From positions 2,666,001-2,730,000 of the forward strand of contig NZ_FYEY01000001.1 in the NCBI RefSeq assembly GCF_900187385.1: a stretch of DNA of 64,000 nt. The letters are read 5' to 3'. Under the pieces are notes generated by a model. That model saw only the letters and a list, made by a program, of their open reading frames with translations, was not told the origin of the DNA and made no database searches. The stretch is from Streptomyces sp. 2114.4 (GTDB taxonomy: Bacteria; Actinomycetota; Actinomycetes; Streptomycetales; Streptomycetaceae). Positions 10,891 through 18,575 of the stretch are shown here, piece by piece; position 1 is the stretch's first letter; each line of letters opens with the position of its first letter. Made by a program: the position numbers and the translations under genes.

Positions 10891-12225
10891 TCACACGGCT
10901 TCCGGACTGCCGAGGAGAATGGCGTTCTTCACGCCGCCGACCTGGTAGTTGAAGCTCAGCGCGTAGTCGAAGTCCAGCGGCCGCGGCCGCACTCCGGGGA
11001 CCGGGTCGAAGGGCAGCCCGTCGGCCGGCTGCTCGCAGTTGGCGGTGGGGCAGACCTGCCCTCGCTCCATCATCATCAGCGTCATGGCGACGCCCAGGCA
11101 GCCGGCCGGTGCGCCATTGTGGCCGAAGCAGCCTTCCTGGGACGTCATCAGGACGTCGTTGTCGGCTCCGTAGAGCTCCTTGATGGCGTTCGCCTCGAAG
11201 GCGGTGACGATGACGTTGCCGTCGCTGCCGCCGTGGACGTACGGCACATCGCGCAGCTGCCACCGGTCGCCGAGGCAGCGGCGGACCGCGGTGACGAGTT
11301 CCGCGCCGGTCTCGTCGCAGGCGAGGGGGTTGGCCAGCCCGTCCCGGGTCATGGCGGTGGCCAGCACCTGGCCGTAGATGTGCGCCCCGCGCCGGGCGGC
11401 GTGTTCCCGGCTCTCCATGATCACGGTGGCCGCGCCCTCGCCGTGGTTGATGCAGTCCGCCCGGCGGTCGTAGGGCCGCATGAGGGAGGTGAAGGACGGC
11501 AGCAGTTCGGGCATGTCGGTCGTGCGGAGGGCGTCGTAGGTCTGCTGGGCCCCGCTCAGCAGCCGCTGGATGTTCTGGATGAGGTGGACGTTGAAGACGT
11601 CGACCCCGGTCACCACGGCGATGTCGACCTCGCCCTGGGCGATCATCCGCCGGGCGTTGCCGATCTGCACGGCGGACGACGCGCAGCCGCACGAGACGGT
11701 GTAGCAGGGGCCGTTGGACTGGGTCAGCGCCGCTTGCACCAGGGCGACATCGGAGGGGGTCACGGCTTGCTGGGCCGCGACGAACAATTCCATGGCGTCC
11801 GGCGCGGAGGTCTTTCCGGGGTCGGCACTCAGCACCGAAAGATAGCTTTCGACATTGGAGTCCACACCTCCGCGACCGACCAGAATGGCGGCTTCACTCA
11901 GCGCTCCGCCACAGAAAGCCAGTCCGGCATCGGTGGTGGCTTCCGCCATCGACACCAGTCCGAACCGGTGCGCCGGGGTGTAATGCTGGGAGAAGAACGG
12001 CGGAACGTCCGGGAGGCGTTCGTCGAACATCGCCTGGGTGAGCTCGACCGAGCCGTAATACACCTCGTCACGCTTGAGGCAGGACTGGCCGTTGGAGACC
12101 ACGTCCCACATGTCGTCGGCGGTGAAAACCGGCTCCGTACGACCGGGCAGACAGAACCCGACACCGGTCACCACGACATTCCGGCCTTCACCTGCGGTTG
12201 CGTCTTTACCGGATTCTCGGTTCAT
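10891..12225 (-). CDS. Stand-alone beta-ketoacyl synthase-like protein
   Basis: 444 residues, thiolase fold of the KAS I/II type. ATG 12225 has GGAG upstream; the frame is open further upstream but without a better start. Cys181 in CGCASS sits where the condensing cysteine belongs, preceded by another Cys at 179. The usual HGTGT has become HGGSDGN (His331), while the second histidine is kept in GHNGAPAG (His369). A full Cys-His-His set is therefore present, but the pocket around the first His is unusual. There is no AT or ACP. It lies between the DUF5988-like gene (79-base gap) and the PKS (36-base gap), so it is probably co-transcribed. It could prime or offload the PKS, condense two acyl chains, or act as a non-elongating partner; none is proven. 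Confidence 0.85.
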   Translation of the reverse strand: MNRESGKDATAGEGRNVVVTGVGFCLPGRTEPVFTADDMWDVVSNGQSCLKRDEVYYGSVELTQAMFDERLPDVPPFFSQHYTPAHRFGLVSMAEATTDAGLAFCGGALSEAAILVGRGGVDSNVESYLSVLSADPGKTSAPDAMELFVAAQQAVTPSDVALVQAALTQSNGPCYTVSCGCASSAVQIGNARRMIAQGEVDIAVVTGVDVFNVHLIQNIQRLLSGAQQTYDALRTTDMPELLPSFTSLMRPYDRRADCINHGEGAATVIMESREHAARRGAHIYGQVLATAMTRDGLANPLACDETGAELVTAVRRCLGDRWQLRDVPYVHGGSDGNVIVTAFEANAIKELYGADNDVLMTSQEGCFGHNGAPAGCLGVAMTLMMMERGQVCPTANCEQPADGLPFDPVPGVRPRPLDFDYALSFNYQVGGVKNAILLGSPEAV

Positions 12226-12304
12226 GACAGGACTCCGTCCCTCACGAGGTTCAACATGGTCGCTCTCCTCTGCACATCGCTTGTTTCCCGGTGACGCACA
12301 GCGT

Positions 12305-12511
12305 CTATTCGGCGATTCTTGTGCGGTAACACCAGCGGTACACGGGGACCGGCTCTCCGCCCAAGTCCGCGTATTCGCCGTAGAATTCGAAGCGCTCATA
12401 CCCGTTGCCGCGCAGGATCCTTATCGGATCGCCCGCATTGTCGCGCGCGTACTGCGGCAGGCCATTTCCCTCCGGCCCGTCGACCAGGATCACCATTCTT
12501 CTTTGCGCCAT
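12305..12511 (-). CDS. Small DUF5988-like protein
   Basis: 68 residues. ATG 12511 has GGAGGA 5 bases upstream, better than longer readings of the frame. It begins with a hydrophobic strand (MVILVDGP), has a GYERFEFYGEYADLGGEPVPVY middle and ends VYRWCYRTRIAE. From memory these features match DUF5988, a family of about 70-residue proteins of unknown function found next to polyketide and other biosynthetic genes in streptomycetes. No enzyme motif, membrane segment or leader-peptide cleavage site is seen. It is the first clear gene of the leftward PKS operon. Confidence 0.75.
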   Translation of the reverse strand: MAQRRMVILVDGPEGNGLPQYARDNAGDPIRILRGNGYERFEFYGEYADLGGEPVPVYRWCYRTRIAE

Positions 12512-12689
12512 GCTGTCCTCCGGTGTGCTGTCGGAGTGGGTGTGTGGGGGGCAGGCTTCAGATGGGCGGTCGGGGGAGCCGGGCGCAGCTCGCTGCGGGG
12601 GGCGGCCGGGACGGCCGGGGCCGGACGGCTGCGAAAGGGGGGCCGGGCCGTCGCCCCGGGCGGCGCGCCCGAAGGGTGGCCGGCCGGTC

Positions 12690-13154
12690 TCAGACGGCCG
12701 GCTGTGCCTCGTGGCGGAAGCCGGGGAGGGGGGCGCCGGCCGGGCCGGCGGCGGTGTGCGGGGCACCGCACCGGACCGCCGCGGCCACGGGGACGGCCGG
12801 ACGGATGCGGGTGCGGAGGCCTCCCGCGGAGCCGGCGGCGTGGCCGGAGGTGCCGCTCGCGGACGGCGGTACGGTGCCGTGTGCGGTGGTGGGGGCGGCG
12901 CCGTGTGCGGTGGTGGGGGCGGTGCCGCGGACCGGTGAATTCCCCTTGCGGGCGGGGACACTGCGGGACTTCGCACGGCCATGAGGGGCGGGGGCGGTGT
13001 GTGCCCTGCCGGGAGCGGGGGTCGTGAGGGCCGCGCCGGGAGCGGGGGTCGTGAGGGCCGTTCCGGACCTGGCGGATACCGGTGCTGTCACGGTGAGGCC
13101 CGGGATCAAGGCGCGCAGACCGTTGACCCAGCGAAGGACGGAAATGGTTCGCAT
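12690..13154 (-). CDS. Hypothetical Pro/Ala/Thr-rich repeat protein
   Basis: 154 residues, not recognised. In favour: ATG 13154 is preceded by GTGAGGGGG, a good ribosome site, and the same-strand PKS operon begins 178 bases further on. The N-terminus (ISVLRWVNGLRALIPGLTV) is amphipathic or weakly hydrophobic; the rest is low complexity, with two DNA-level tandem duplications: 27 bp at 13008-13034 and 13035-13061 (encoding ALTTPAPG-type repeats) and 24 bp at 12876-12899 and 12900-12923 (encoding PTTAHGA-type repeats). It could be a small exported or disordered protein, or an open frame preserved by GC bias. Confidence 0.4.
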   Translation of the reverse strand: MRTISVLRWVNGLRALIPGLTVTAPVSARSGTALTTPAPGAALTTPAPGRAHTAPAPHGRAKSRSVPARKGNSPVRGTAPTTAHGAAPTTAHGTVPPSASGTSGHAAGSAGGLRTRIRPAVPVAAAVRCGAPHTAAGPAGAPLPGFRHEAQPAV

Positions 13155-13184
13155 GAAGCCCCCTCACCGAATGTGGGGGCCGAT

Positions 13185-13214
13185 CAGCCGGTGCCGACGT
13201 ATCGGCACCGGCTG
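13185..13214. promoter_or_regulatory. Perfect 13-bp inverted repeat upstream of the PKS-side genes
   Basis: CAGCCGGTGCCGA (13185-13197) and its exact complement (13202-13214) flank a 4-nt loop, 31 bases upstream of the ATG at 13154. No U-tract follows on either strand, so an operator or a 5'-leader hairpin is more likely than a terminator. Confidence 0.5.
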
Positions 13215-13996
13215 ACGGATCCAAAACCCTCTACCGGGGACGCCCATACGGCATCTCGGTCTGACCGCAACCAGGCGCTGGGCCGGGCCAACGGGTAGGC
13301 CAGGTGCCGCTCCCCGGAGAGGATGGGCGGCCCACCGGTTGGATGCGACTAGTTATCCATGCGGCTCGCCGGGCTACAACAGTCAATCGATAAGGCCACC
13401 CGTTCGGAGCAGCGCGAAAAGAACAAAGCCGTACCAACTTGCGCAATGGCCCGCGGAGATGCCTTTATTCCACTCATGACCGATGAGGCGTTTGATAACT
13501 CACTGCTCCTGCCCGGTGGCGCACGAGAACCGTGCACAGCAGCAAGCGCGTCGCTTGTCATTCTTGTATGGGGAGCGCAGCGACAACTGACCTGCTGTCC
13601 CTAGGCAGCGGGAAACCCGCCGACGAGGACGGGAGGCACCGGAAGTCGCCGCGACCCCGGCAAACGTTCACCCGCAACACAACTCCCCTCCTTCATAGCC
13701 CTGTTGGAGAGGAGTTCACCATTGTTCCGTAGCAGCGACAGCGTCATGGGAGACCGTCTTACGGCCGTCCGCACCGGGGAGTCCGGCCCCTTTTCCGACC
13801 TTGGCCGGCTGTTGTTCCCGCACCCTCGGCCAACCGCACGCCAAAGCGCTCCGGGCCGGGGACCGCAGTTCACCACCGCCCCACCGGCATGAAGTCAGCA
13901 CGATTCCCAGGGGGTCGCTTTCCCGCCTCAAGAGCGCAGCACGCCATCAGTACCGGGCGGCCGAATAACTCCCCAGCAGACAAGGGTGATTCGATA
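13215..13996. other. AT-richer intergenic region
   Basis: About 780 bases with no gene I can support, between the leftward PKS-side genes and the rightward recombinase. 13330-13510 is much less GC-rich than its surroundings and does not show the usual GC3 pattern. Short open frames here lack ribosome sites. It probably holds promoters for both directions, or marks a recombination boundary. Confidence 0.45.
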
Positions 13997-15046
13997 ATGA
14001 ACAACAACGCCGGGGACCGGCTTCCCTGGGAGGCCGACACCCACACGATGTCGCTCACCGACTACGGGGAACGGCGGTGGCCGGCCGCGATGCACGGCCT
14101 GGAGCCCCTGACCATGTCCCCCTACCAGGCCGGATGGCGGCTGCGTGTCGTTCCCAGCATCGGGCACGTCCTGATCCGGAAGGTCACCCGCCGCGTCGTC
14201 AACCGCGCCCTGCACTGCTGGATCGCCGACGAATGCGGGCTGTCGACGGTGAAGAACAGCCTTGCCGTGCTCGTGCGGGTCCTGGAACAGGCCGTGCGGG
14301 ACGGGGTGCTCGACGCCAATCCGGCCCGGGTGGCCGGCTGGCAGCAGGAGTACCAGCGGGCGCAGAGCGAACGCACCACTCCCAGGGCGCTGGCCCTGCC
14401 GGACGTGCAGACGCTGGAGCGGCTGGCGGCCACCCTCGTCCAGCGGTCCTCGGACGGCTACCAGGGGTGGGGCGACATCGTCAGGTTCGCCGCCTGGACC
14501 GGTACCCGCTTCAGCGAGGTGTCCGCCCTGCAGGCCCAGGACATCGATATGAGCACCTGGACCTGGCAGGTCCAGCGCTTCACCGTGTCCGAGCCGGCGG
14601 GCCTGGGCGACCGCGCCTGCCGGGGCAGGCACCACCGGGTGGTGCCGCTGCGCCCCGCCGCGCGGGAGTTGGCCGCCGGCCGGCTGGAGGCGGCGCGGCA
14701 CACGCCGGCGGCCCGGCTGTTCACCGGTCCGCACCGGCGCCGGTTCACCGCCGCGGTGCTGCGGGACACCACCGGCTGGGACGACGTGGTGGCCGAGCTC
14801 GGTCATGAATACCTCCGGCGGCAGGATCTGCGCCACACCGGGCTGACGTGGATGGCGGACGCGGGGCTTCCGTTGCCCTTGCTGTGCGGCGCCGCCGGGC
14901 GACCGCCGCAGGACGCCCGGCGCTATCTGCCCCCCGACGGGACGGTGCGGCCCGGGGAGAGCCATGGGGAGCCACCGGCGAGTTCGGCCCCCGCCCGTAC
15001 GACGGGCGGGGGCCGAACCGCTTTCCGGCGTCCCCCCGCCGGGTGA
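13997..15046 (+). CDS. Tyrosine recombinase (phage-integrase family), divergent
   Basis: 349 residues. ATG 13997 has AAGGGTG 8-10 bases upstream; an in-frame ATG at 13889 has no ribosome site. Residues about 50-140 form the helical core-binding domain and 150-315 the catalytic domain. Arg171 (GTRFSEV), Arg279 (QDLRHTG) and Tyr310 (ARRYL) are the expected catalytic Arg, Arg and Tyr. The His of HxLRH is Gln276, and the GH before the Tyr helix has become GRPPQ, so two accessory catalytic positions differ. It may be divergent-active or decaying. The last 40 residues are low complexity and read through a strong hairpin. No att duplication, tRNA or excisionase is adjacent. Confidence 0.8.
   Translation: MNNNAGDRLPWEADTHTMSLTDYGERRWPAAMHGLEPLTMSPYQAGWRLRVVPSIGHVLIRKVTRRVVNRALHCWIADECGLSTVKNSLAVLVRVLEQAVRDGVLDANPARVAGWQQEYQRAQSERTTPRALALPDVQTLERLAATLVQRSSDGYQGWGDIVRFAAWTGTRFSEVSALQAQDIDMSTWTWQVQRFTVSEPAGLGDRACRGRHHRVVPLRPAARELAAGRLEAARHTPAARLFTGPHRRRFTAAVLRDTTGWDDVVAELGHEYLRRQDLRHTGLTWMADAGLPLPLLCGAAGRPPQDARRYLPPDGTVRPGESHGEPPASSAPARTTGGGRTAFRRPPAG
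14983..15017. terminator. Strong hairpin inside the end of the recombinase frame
   Basis: A perfect 15-bp inverted repeat (14983-14997 and 15003-15017, loop TACGA) of almost pure G/C. Its place within the last codons suggests the original stop lay earlier, or that the hairpin terminates transcription at the very end of the gene. Confidence 0.55.
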
Positions 15047-15099
15047 CGGCGCCGGGCTGCCCGGACGGGTCCGGGCGAGCCGGGTGCGGCCCGCCGGCG

Positions 15100-15130
15100 C
15101 CGGCCGGATGCCGGATTGTCATCCGGCCGG
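15100..15130 (-). terminator. Hairpin after the IPT/TIG gene
   Basis: A 10-bp perfect inverted repeat (CCGGCCGGAT at 15100-15109, complement at 15121-15130), 15 bases beyond the stop of the leftward IPT/TIG gene. No U-tract. Confidence 0.5.
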
Positions 15131-15144
15131 ACGGGCCGTCACCG

Positions 15145-15957
15145 TCACAGGTAGGTGAACGACCCGGCGTTGGCGCTGCCGGCCGCCGTCTGGACGGTCA
15201 CCTGCACCGTCGATCCGACCGTGCCCGGCGGGACGGTGCCGGTCAGGGACGTACCGCCCGCGTTGACCACCACGCCGGTGGCCGGGGCGGCCCCGAAGAG
15301 CACGGTCGCTCCGAGGAGCCCGGTCCCGACGATAGTGAAGGTGGCGCCCGCCGCCGCCGAGGACGGCGACACCGTTCCGGTAACCGTGGGGGGCGCCGCC
15401 AGGTAGGTGTAGCCGCCGGGGACGGTCGCGGTGCCGCCCGGGGTCGTCACCACGACCGGGACGTTGCCTCCTGCGGGGGGTCCCGCGGGGGTGACACCGA
15501 ACAGGACACTGCCGGTGGGGTCCGTGCCCACGACGGCCGCGGCATTGCCCCCGAGGGTGACGGTGGCGCCCTGCAGGCCGGTTCCGGCGATGACGAACGC
15601 GGTGCCGCCCGCGACCGGCCCCGAGTTGGGGGTGATGACCGCGGCCGTCGGCGGGACGGGCGCCACGTACACGTACGACGCCGGGTTGCTGGTACCGCCA
15701 CTGGTGGTGACGGTGACCTGCACGGCACCCGCGGCGTGCGCCGGGGCCAGGACCGACACGGTCAGCCCCAGCGGGTCCTGTCCGACGATCGTCGCGGTCG
15801 ACGTCCCGAAGAGGACACTGCTGGCGCCGCCGAGGCCGAGCCCGACGAGCTGCACGGTGTTGCCGCCCGTGGTCGGCCCCGAATTGGGCACTACGCCGAG
15901 CAGTACGGGTCCAAGAGGCAACGCCGGCAGGGCCGGCTGGATGGTGGGTGTGGACAT
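15145..15957 (-). CDS. Triple IPT/TIG-domain protein
   Basis: 270 residues, made almost wholly of three immunoglobulin-like IPT/TIG repeats of about 80 residues (about 17-100, 101-187, 188-270). Each opens with a P-x-S/N-G or PSSAAAG turn and contains the T-I/V-x-G-x-G-L-x-G-A-x-V-x-F/L-G core. ATG 15957 has GGAGGA 6 bases upstream. No signal peptide, LPXTG motif or membrane segment is seen, unusual for a family mostly found on surfaces. Similar short TIG proteins occur in streptomycete genomes with no known role. It is transcribed alone, leftward. Confidence 0.85.
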   Translation of the reverse strand: MSTPTIQPALPALPLGPVLLGVVPNSGPTTGGNTVQLVGLGLGGASSVLFGTSTATIVGQDPLGLTVSVLAPAHAAGAVQVTVTTSGGTSNPASYVYVAPVPPTAAVITPNSGPVAGGTAFVIAGTGLQGATVTLGGNAAAVVGTDPTGSVLFGVTPAGPPAGGNVPVVVTTPGGTATVPGGYTYLAAPPTVTGTVSPSSAAAGATFTIVGTGLLGATVLFGAAPATGVVVNAGGTSLTGTVPPGTVGSTVQVTVQTAAGSANAGSFTYL

Positions 15958-16295
15958 GGAGTCCTCCTGCTGAGTGAGTTCGCTGCCGGGTCCGTCCGTG
16001 ACAGACACGGCTCACGAGCCGGGACCCGAGCACTGGCAGCGGCCAGCCGTACGGGGAGGACAGCTCACACGGCGCACAGCGGCCGGTCGCACCGTGCGGT
16101 GCGGCGGGGCCGTCGTACTGCCGTCCGTCCTTCGGGCCCCCACAGCGCAAAGGGCTGGAGGGTGGGCCGACCGCGGAAGCCCGAGGGGGATGGACAGCCC
16201 ACCGACCAGGCACCATCAGTAACCCAGAAGAGGTGATGCCGGACAATCGCGTTGACGCCGGAACACCCATATGGCTCAGCGTGAAGCCGGGAAGT
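15958..16295. other. Intergenic region
   Basis: About 340 bases between two leftward genes. It should hold the IPT/TIG promoter and the end of the monooxygenase transcript. Nothing else convincing is seen. Confidence 0.3.
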
Positions 16296-17666
16296 TCACC
16301 ACCGGGCGCGGACCGCGTCGGCGACCCGTGCGGGGTAGTCGTCCAGGGTGAGGGCCGCCGAGAGGTCCTGGCCCTGTTGCAGCATGGCGGCGACGGCGGC
16401 CGGGGAGTTCAGGGCGGCGTTACGGGCGTCGAGGGCTTCCTGGGTGGCCGGGGCCAGGAACTCCCCAGCGCCGCGGCCGCCTTGCTGGCACCGGGTCACA
16501 TAGGGGCGCAGGAGGCGTTCATAGCGGGCGAAGGCCGTGTGGTGGTCCCCCTCGGCGAGGGCGAGCTCTCCGGCGAGGACGTAGGCGCCGATGATCGCGG
16601 AGCCGGTGCCCATGCCGCCGACCGTGGCGCCGTAGGCGGCGTCCCCGAGGAGCGCGATACGGCCCGTGGACCATCGCGGTACATCGGCGCGGCTGATGGA
16701 GTCGAAGTAGACGTCGTCGGCCTGCCCGAGTGTGGCGATGAGTTCCGGCGTCCGCCAGCCGGCGCCTTCGTAGGCCCGGGCTATCGCCTGCTTCCGGGCG
16801 CGGGGATCGCGCCGGTCGGATATCAGCTCCTCCTCGGAGGCGAAGACACAGAAGACTTCGCCCGCGTAGCCCCGTTCCCCGCTGCGGCGGGGGGTGCGGC
16901 CGACGGTGGCGAGGCGGCCGGGTTCGCCGTAGCCGACCGGGCGGGCGGCCAGGTCTCCGGCGTCTTCGGGCAGGTCCCAGGCGGCGACGTAGTAGCCGAG
17001 GTGCCGGACGAAGTCCTTTTCGGGGCCGAAGGCGAGCCGGCGCACGGTGGAGTGCAGACCGTCGGCGCCGATCACCAGGTCGAAGGTGCGCGGCGCGCCC
17101 CGTTCGAAGGTGGCATGGACGCCGTCGGCGGTCTCGGTGAGGGAGGAGAGGGAGTCGCCGAAAAGGTACTCGGGGGTGGCCGGGTCCCCGGGCGGGCTGC
17201 CGGGTGTGTGGTGGCTGCCGGGCGGGGTCAGGCTGTGCCGGTGAAGGATCCGGGACAGCTCCGAGCGCAGTATCTCGACCTCGCCGCCGCTGAATTCGGG
17301 AGGCATCGCGGCCAGCGGACGCCCCTGCCCGTCGATGAAGGTGAGGGGGTCGCCGCCGCCCGTGCTGTGGGCCCTGATGTCGTCCAGGACGCCCATGCGC
17401 TCCAGCACCGTCAGCTGGGCCGCCCCGCGGAAGTCGACCGCGAAGCCGCCGCCGCGCAGGGCGGGTGCCAGCTCGATCACGGTGGGCCGGAAGCCGTAGC
17501 GGCCGAGCCAGTAGGCCAGGGCCGGGCCGGCCACGCTGGCACCGGAGATCAGAACGGAGCGCCCCGGCGGTGCCGTTCGCCGCTCCTGGTCCCGGTCCGG
17601 CCGGGCTGCCCCCTCGCGCCCCGTTGCCGTTTCGTACGGCATCTCATGCGTCATGTCGTGCGTCAT
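16296..17666 (-). CDS. FAD-dependent aromatic-ring monooxygenase (PheA/TfdB/TetX type)
   Basis: 456 residues. The FAD dinucleotide fold starts at GASVAG (42-47); the second FAD motif GRIALLGDAAYGATVGGMG is near 335-353, and a DLVIGADGLHS (DG) motif lies near residue 205. It resembles group A flavoprotein hydroxylases, which use NAD(P)H and O2 to hydroxylate aromatic or polyketide-like substrates; TetX-like members inactivate tetracyclines. ATG 17666 has GGGGGAG at good spacing; in-frame ATGs at 17654 and 17642 are alternatives. It is divergent from a TetR gene with two operator-like sites between them, so it is probably induced by a small ligand. Confidence 0.9.
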   Translation of the reverse strand: MTHDMTHEMPYETATGREGAARPDRDQERRTAPPGRSVLISGASVAGPALAYWLGRYGFRPTVIELAPALRGGGFAVDFRGAAQLTVLERMGVLDDIRAHSTGGGDPLTFIDGQGRPLAAMPPEFSGGEVEILRSELSRILHRHSLTPPGSHHTPGSPPGDPATPEYLFGDSLSSLTETADGVHATFERGAPRTFDLVIGADGLHSTVRRLAFGPEKDFVRHLGYYVAAWDLPEDAGDLAARPVGYGEPGRLATVGRTPRRSGERGYAGEVFCVFASEEELISDRRDPRARKQAIARAYEGAGWRTPELIATLGQADDVYFDSISRADVPRWSTGRIALLGDAAYGATVGGMGTGSAIIGAYVLAGELALAEGDHHTAFARYERLLRPYVTRCQQGGRGAGEFLAPATQEALDARNAALNSPAAVAAMLQQGQDLSAALTLDDYPARVADAVRARW

Positions 17667-17711
17667 CGCACACTCCCCCGTCGATCCGATCCATCGTACC
17701 GATGAGAGAAA

Positions 17712-17751
17712 CTGTATCCGACGGACACCATTCTGTATACCCCGGACACAG
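17712..17751. promoter_or_regulatory. Two TetR operator-like sites
   Basis: Two similar imperfect palindromes lie in the 100-base divergent gap: CTGTATCCGACGGACAC (17712-17728; GTATCCG/CGGACAC pairs at 6 of 7 positions about a central A) and CTGTATACCCCGGACACAG (17733-17751). Both pair CTGTAT on the left with CGGACAC on the right. Their position suggests the adjacent TetR protein represses itself and the monooxygenase. Confidence 0.6.
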
Positions 17752-17766
17752 TTTTAGGATGCGGGG

Positions 17767-18552
17767 ATGGCGGGAGACGACGGCAAGCGCAGCGTGTTCG
17801 GAGATCAGGCGGGCAGCGTCGAGCTGCTGTGGGGCGGGCGGGAGCGGCCCAGCCGGGGCCCCAAGCCGGCGCTGAGCCTGGAACGGATCACGCGTACGGC
17901 GATGGCCCTCGCCGACGCCGGCGGGCTCGGGGCGGTCTCCATGCAACGCGTCGCGGCCGAACTGAACTTCACCAAGATGTCCTTGTACCGCTATGTGCCG
18001 GGGAAGAGCGAACTGGTCGCGCTGATGATCGATACGGCGATGGGGGAGCCGCCGGTCGTGGCCGCGCCGGCCGGCCCCGGCCAGGACGAGCGCGGCGGAT
18101 GGCGGCCGGCGCTGCGCGCATGGGCGAAGGCCCTTACGGCGGTCTACCACCGGCACCCCTGGCTGCTGGGCGCGGCCGTCGGCCCCCGCGTCATGGGCCC
18201 CCACGAACTCGGCTGGACCGAGTGCGCCCTCGCCGCGCTCGCGGACACCGGCCTGACCGGCGGCGAACAGCTCGACACCGTGGTCGTGGTGCACGGCCAC
18301 GTCCGGACCCTCGCCCAGGTGTCGGCCTCGATGGGGCTGGGCAGCGCGCGGGCCAAGAGCCCGGAAGGGGTCATGAGCGCCGCGCTGAACGAACTCCTCG
18401 CCGGCCGCGCCGACCGCTTTCCCGCGGTCGCCGCGGCCGTCGCCGGCTCCGGAACCGACGCCACGTCCCGCGACCGGGCAGGGGAGTTCGGCCTGGAGCG
18501 GATCCTGGACGGCCTGGAGGCCTATCTGAGCGGGGCGCGGGGCGGCGCGTAG
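17767..18552 (+). CDS. TetR-family repressor
   Basis: 261 residues. The DNA-binding domain spans about 38-85: LERITRTAMALADAGGLGAVSMQRVAAELNFTKMSLYRYVPGK shows the classic TetR helix-turn-helix ending in LYRYV. The C-terminal two thirds match the TetR_C ligand-binding type of TetR/ActII-like regulators. It is divergent from the FAD monooxygenase with two operator-like palindromes between, so the simplest reading is a ligand-released repressor of both genes. The ligand is not predictable. Confidence 0.9.
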   Translation: MAGDDGKRSVFGDQAGSVELLWGGRERPSRGPKPALSLERITRTAMALADAGGLGAVSMQRVAAELNFTKMSLYRYVPGKSELVALMIDTAMGEPPVVAAPAGPGQDERGGWRPALRAWAKALTAVYHRHPWLLGAAVGPRVMGPHELGWTECALAALADTGLTGGEQLDTVVVVHGHVRTLAQVSASMGLGSARAKSPEGVMSAALNELLAGRADRFPAVAAAVAGSGTDATSRDRAGEFGLERILDGLEAYLSGARGGA

Positions 18553-18553
18553 G

Positions 18554-18572
18554 ACGCCGCCCCGCGCGGCGG
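18554..18572. terminator. Short GC hairpin between convergent genes
   Basis: A small CCGCC/GGCGG-type stem in the 23-base gap between the TetR gene and the convergent epoxide-hydrolase gene. No T-tract; it may act in both directions. Confidence 0.35.
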
Positions 18573-18575
18573 TGC

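Noticed and set aside
7537..12294. A 1585-codon open frame on the plus strand opposite the PKS and KS-like genes
   Set aside because: Long antisense frames are expected in high-GC DNA; the product is low complexity with no domains, and the other strand has intact catalytic motifs.
13330..13520. Possible tRNA or att site near the recombinase
   Set aside because: No cloverleaf or T-loop sequence could be recognised.
13359..13604. An 81-codon plus-strand ORF in the AT-richer gap
   Set aside because: No ribosome site and no codon-position GC bias.
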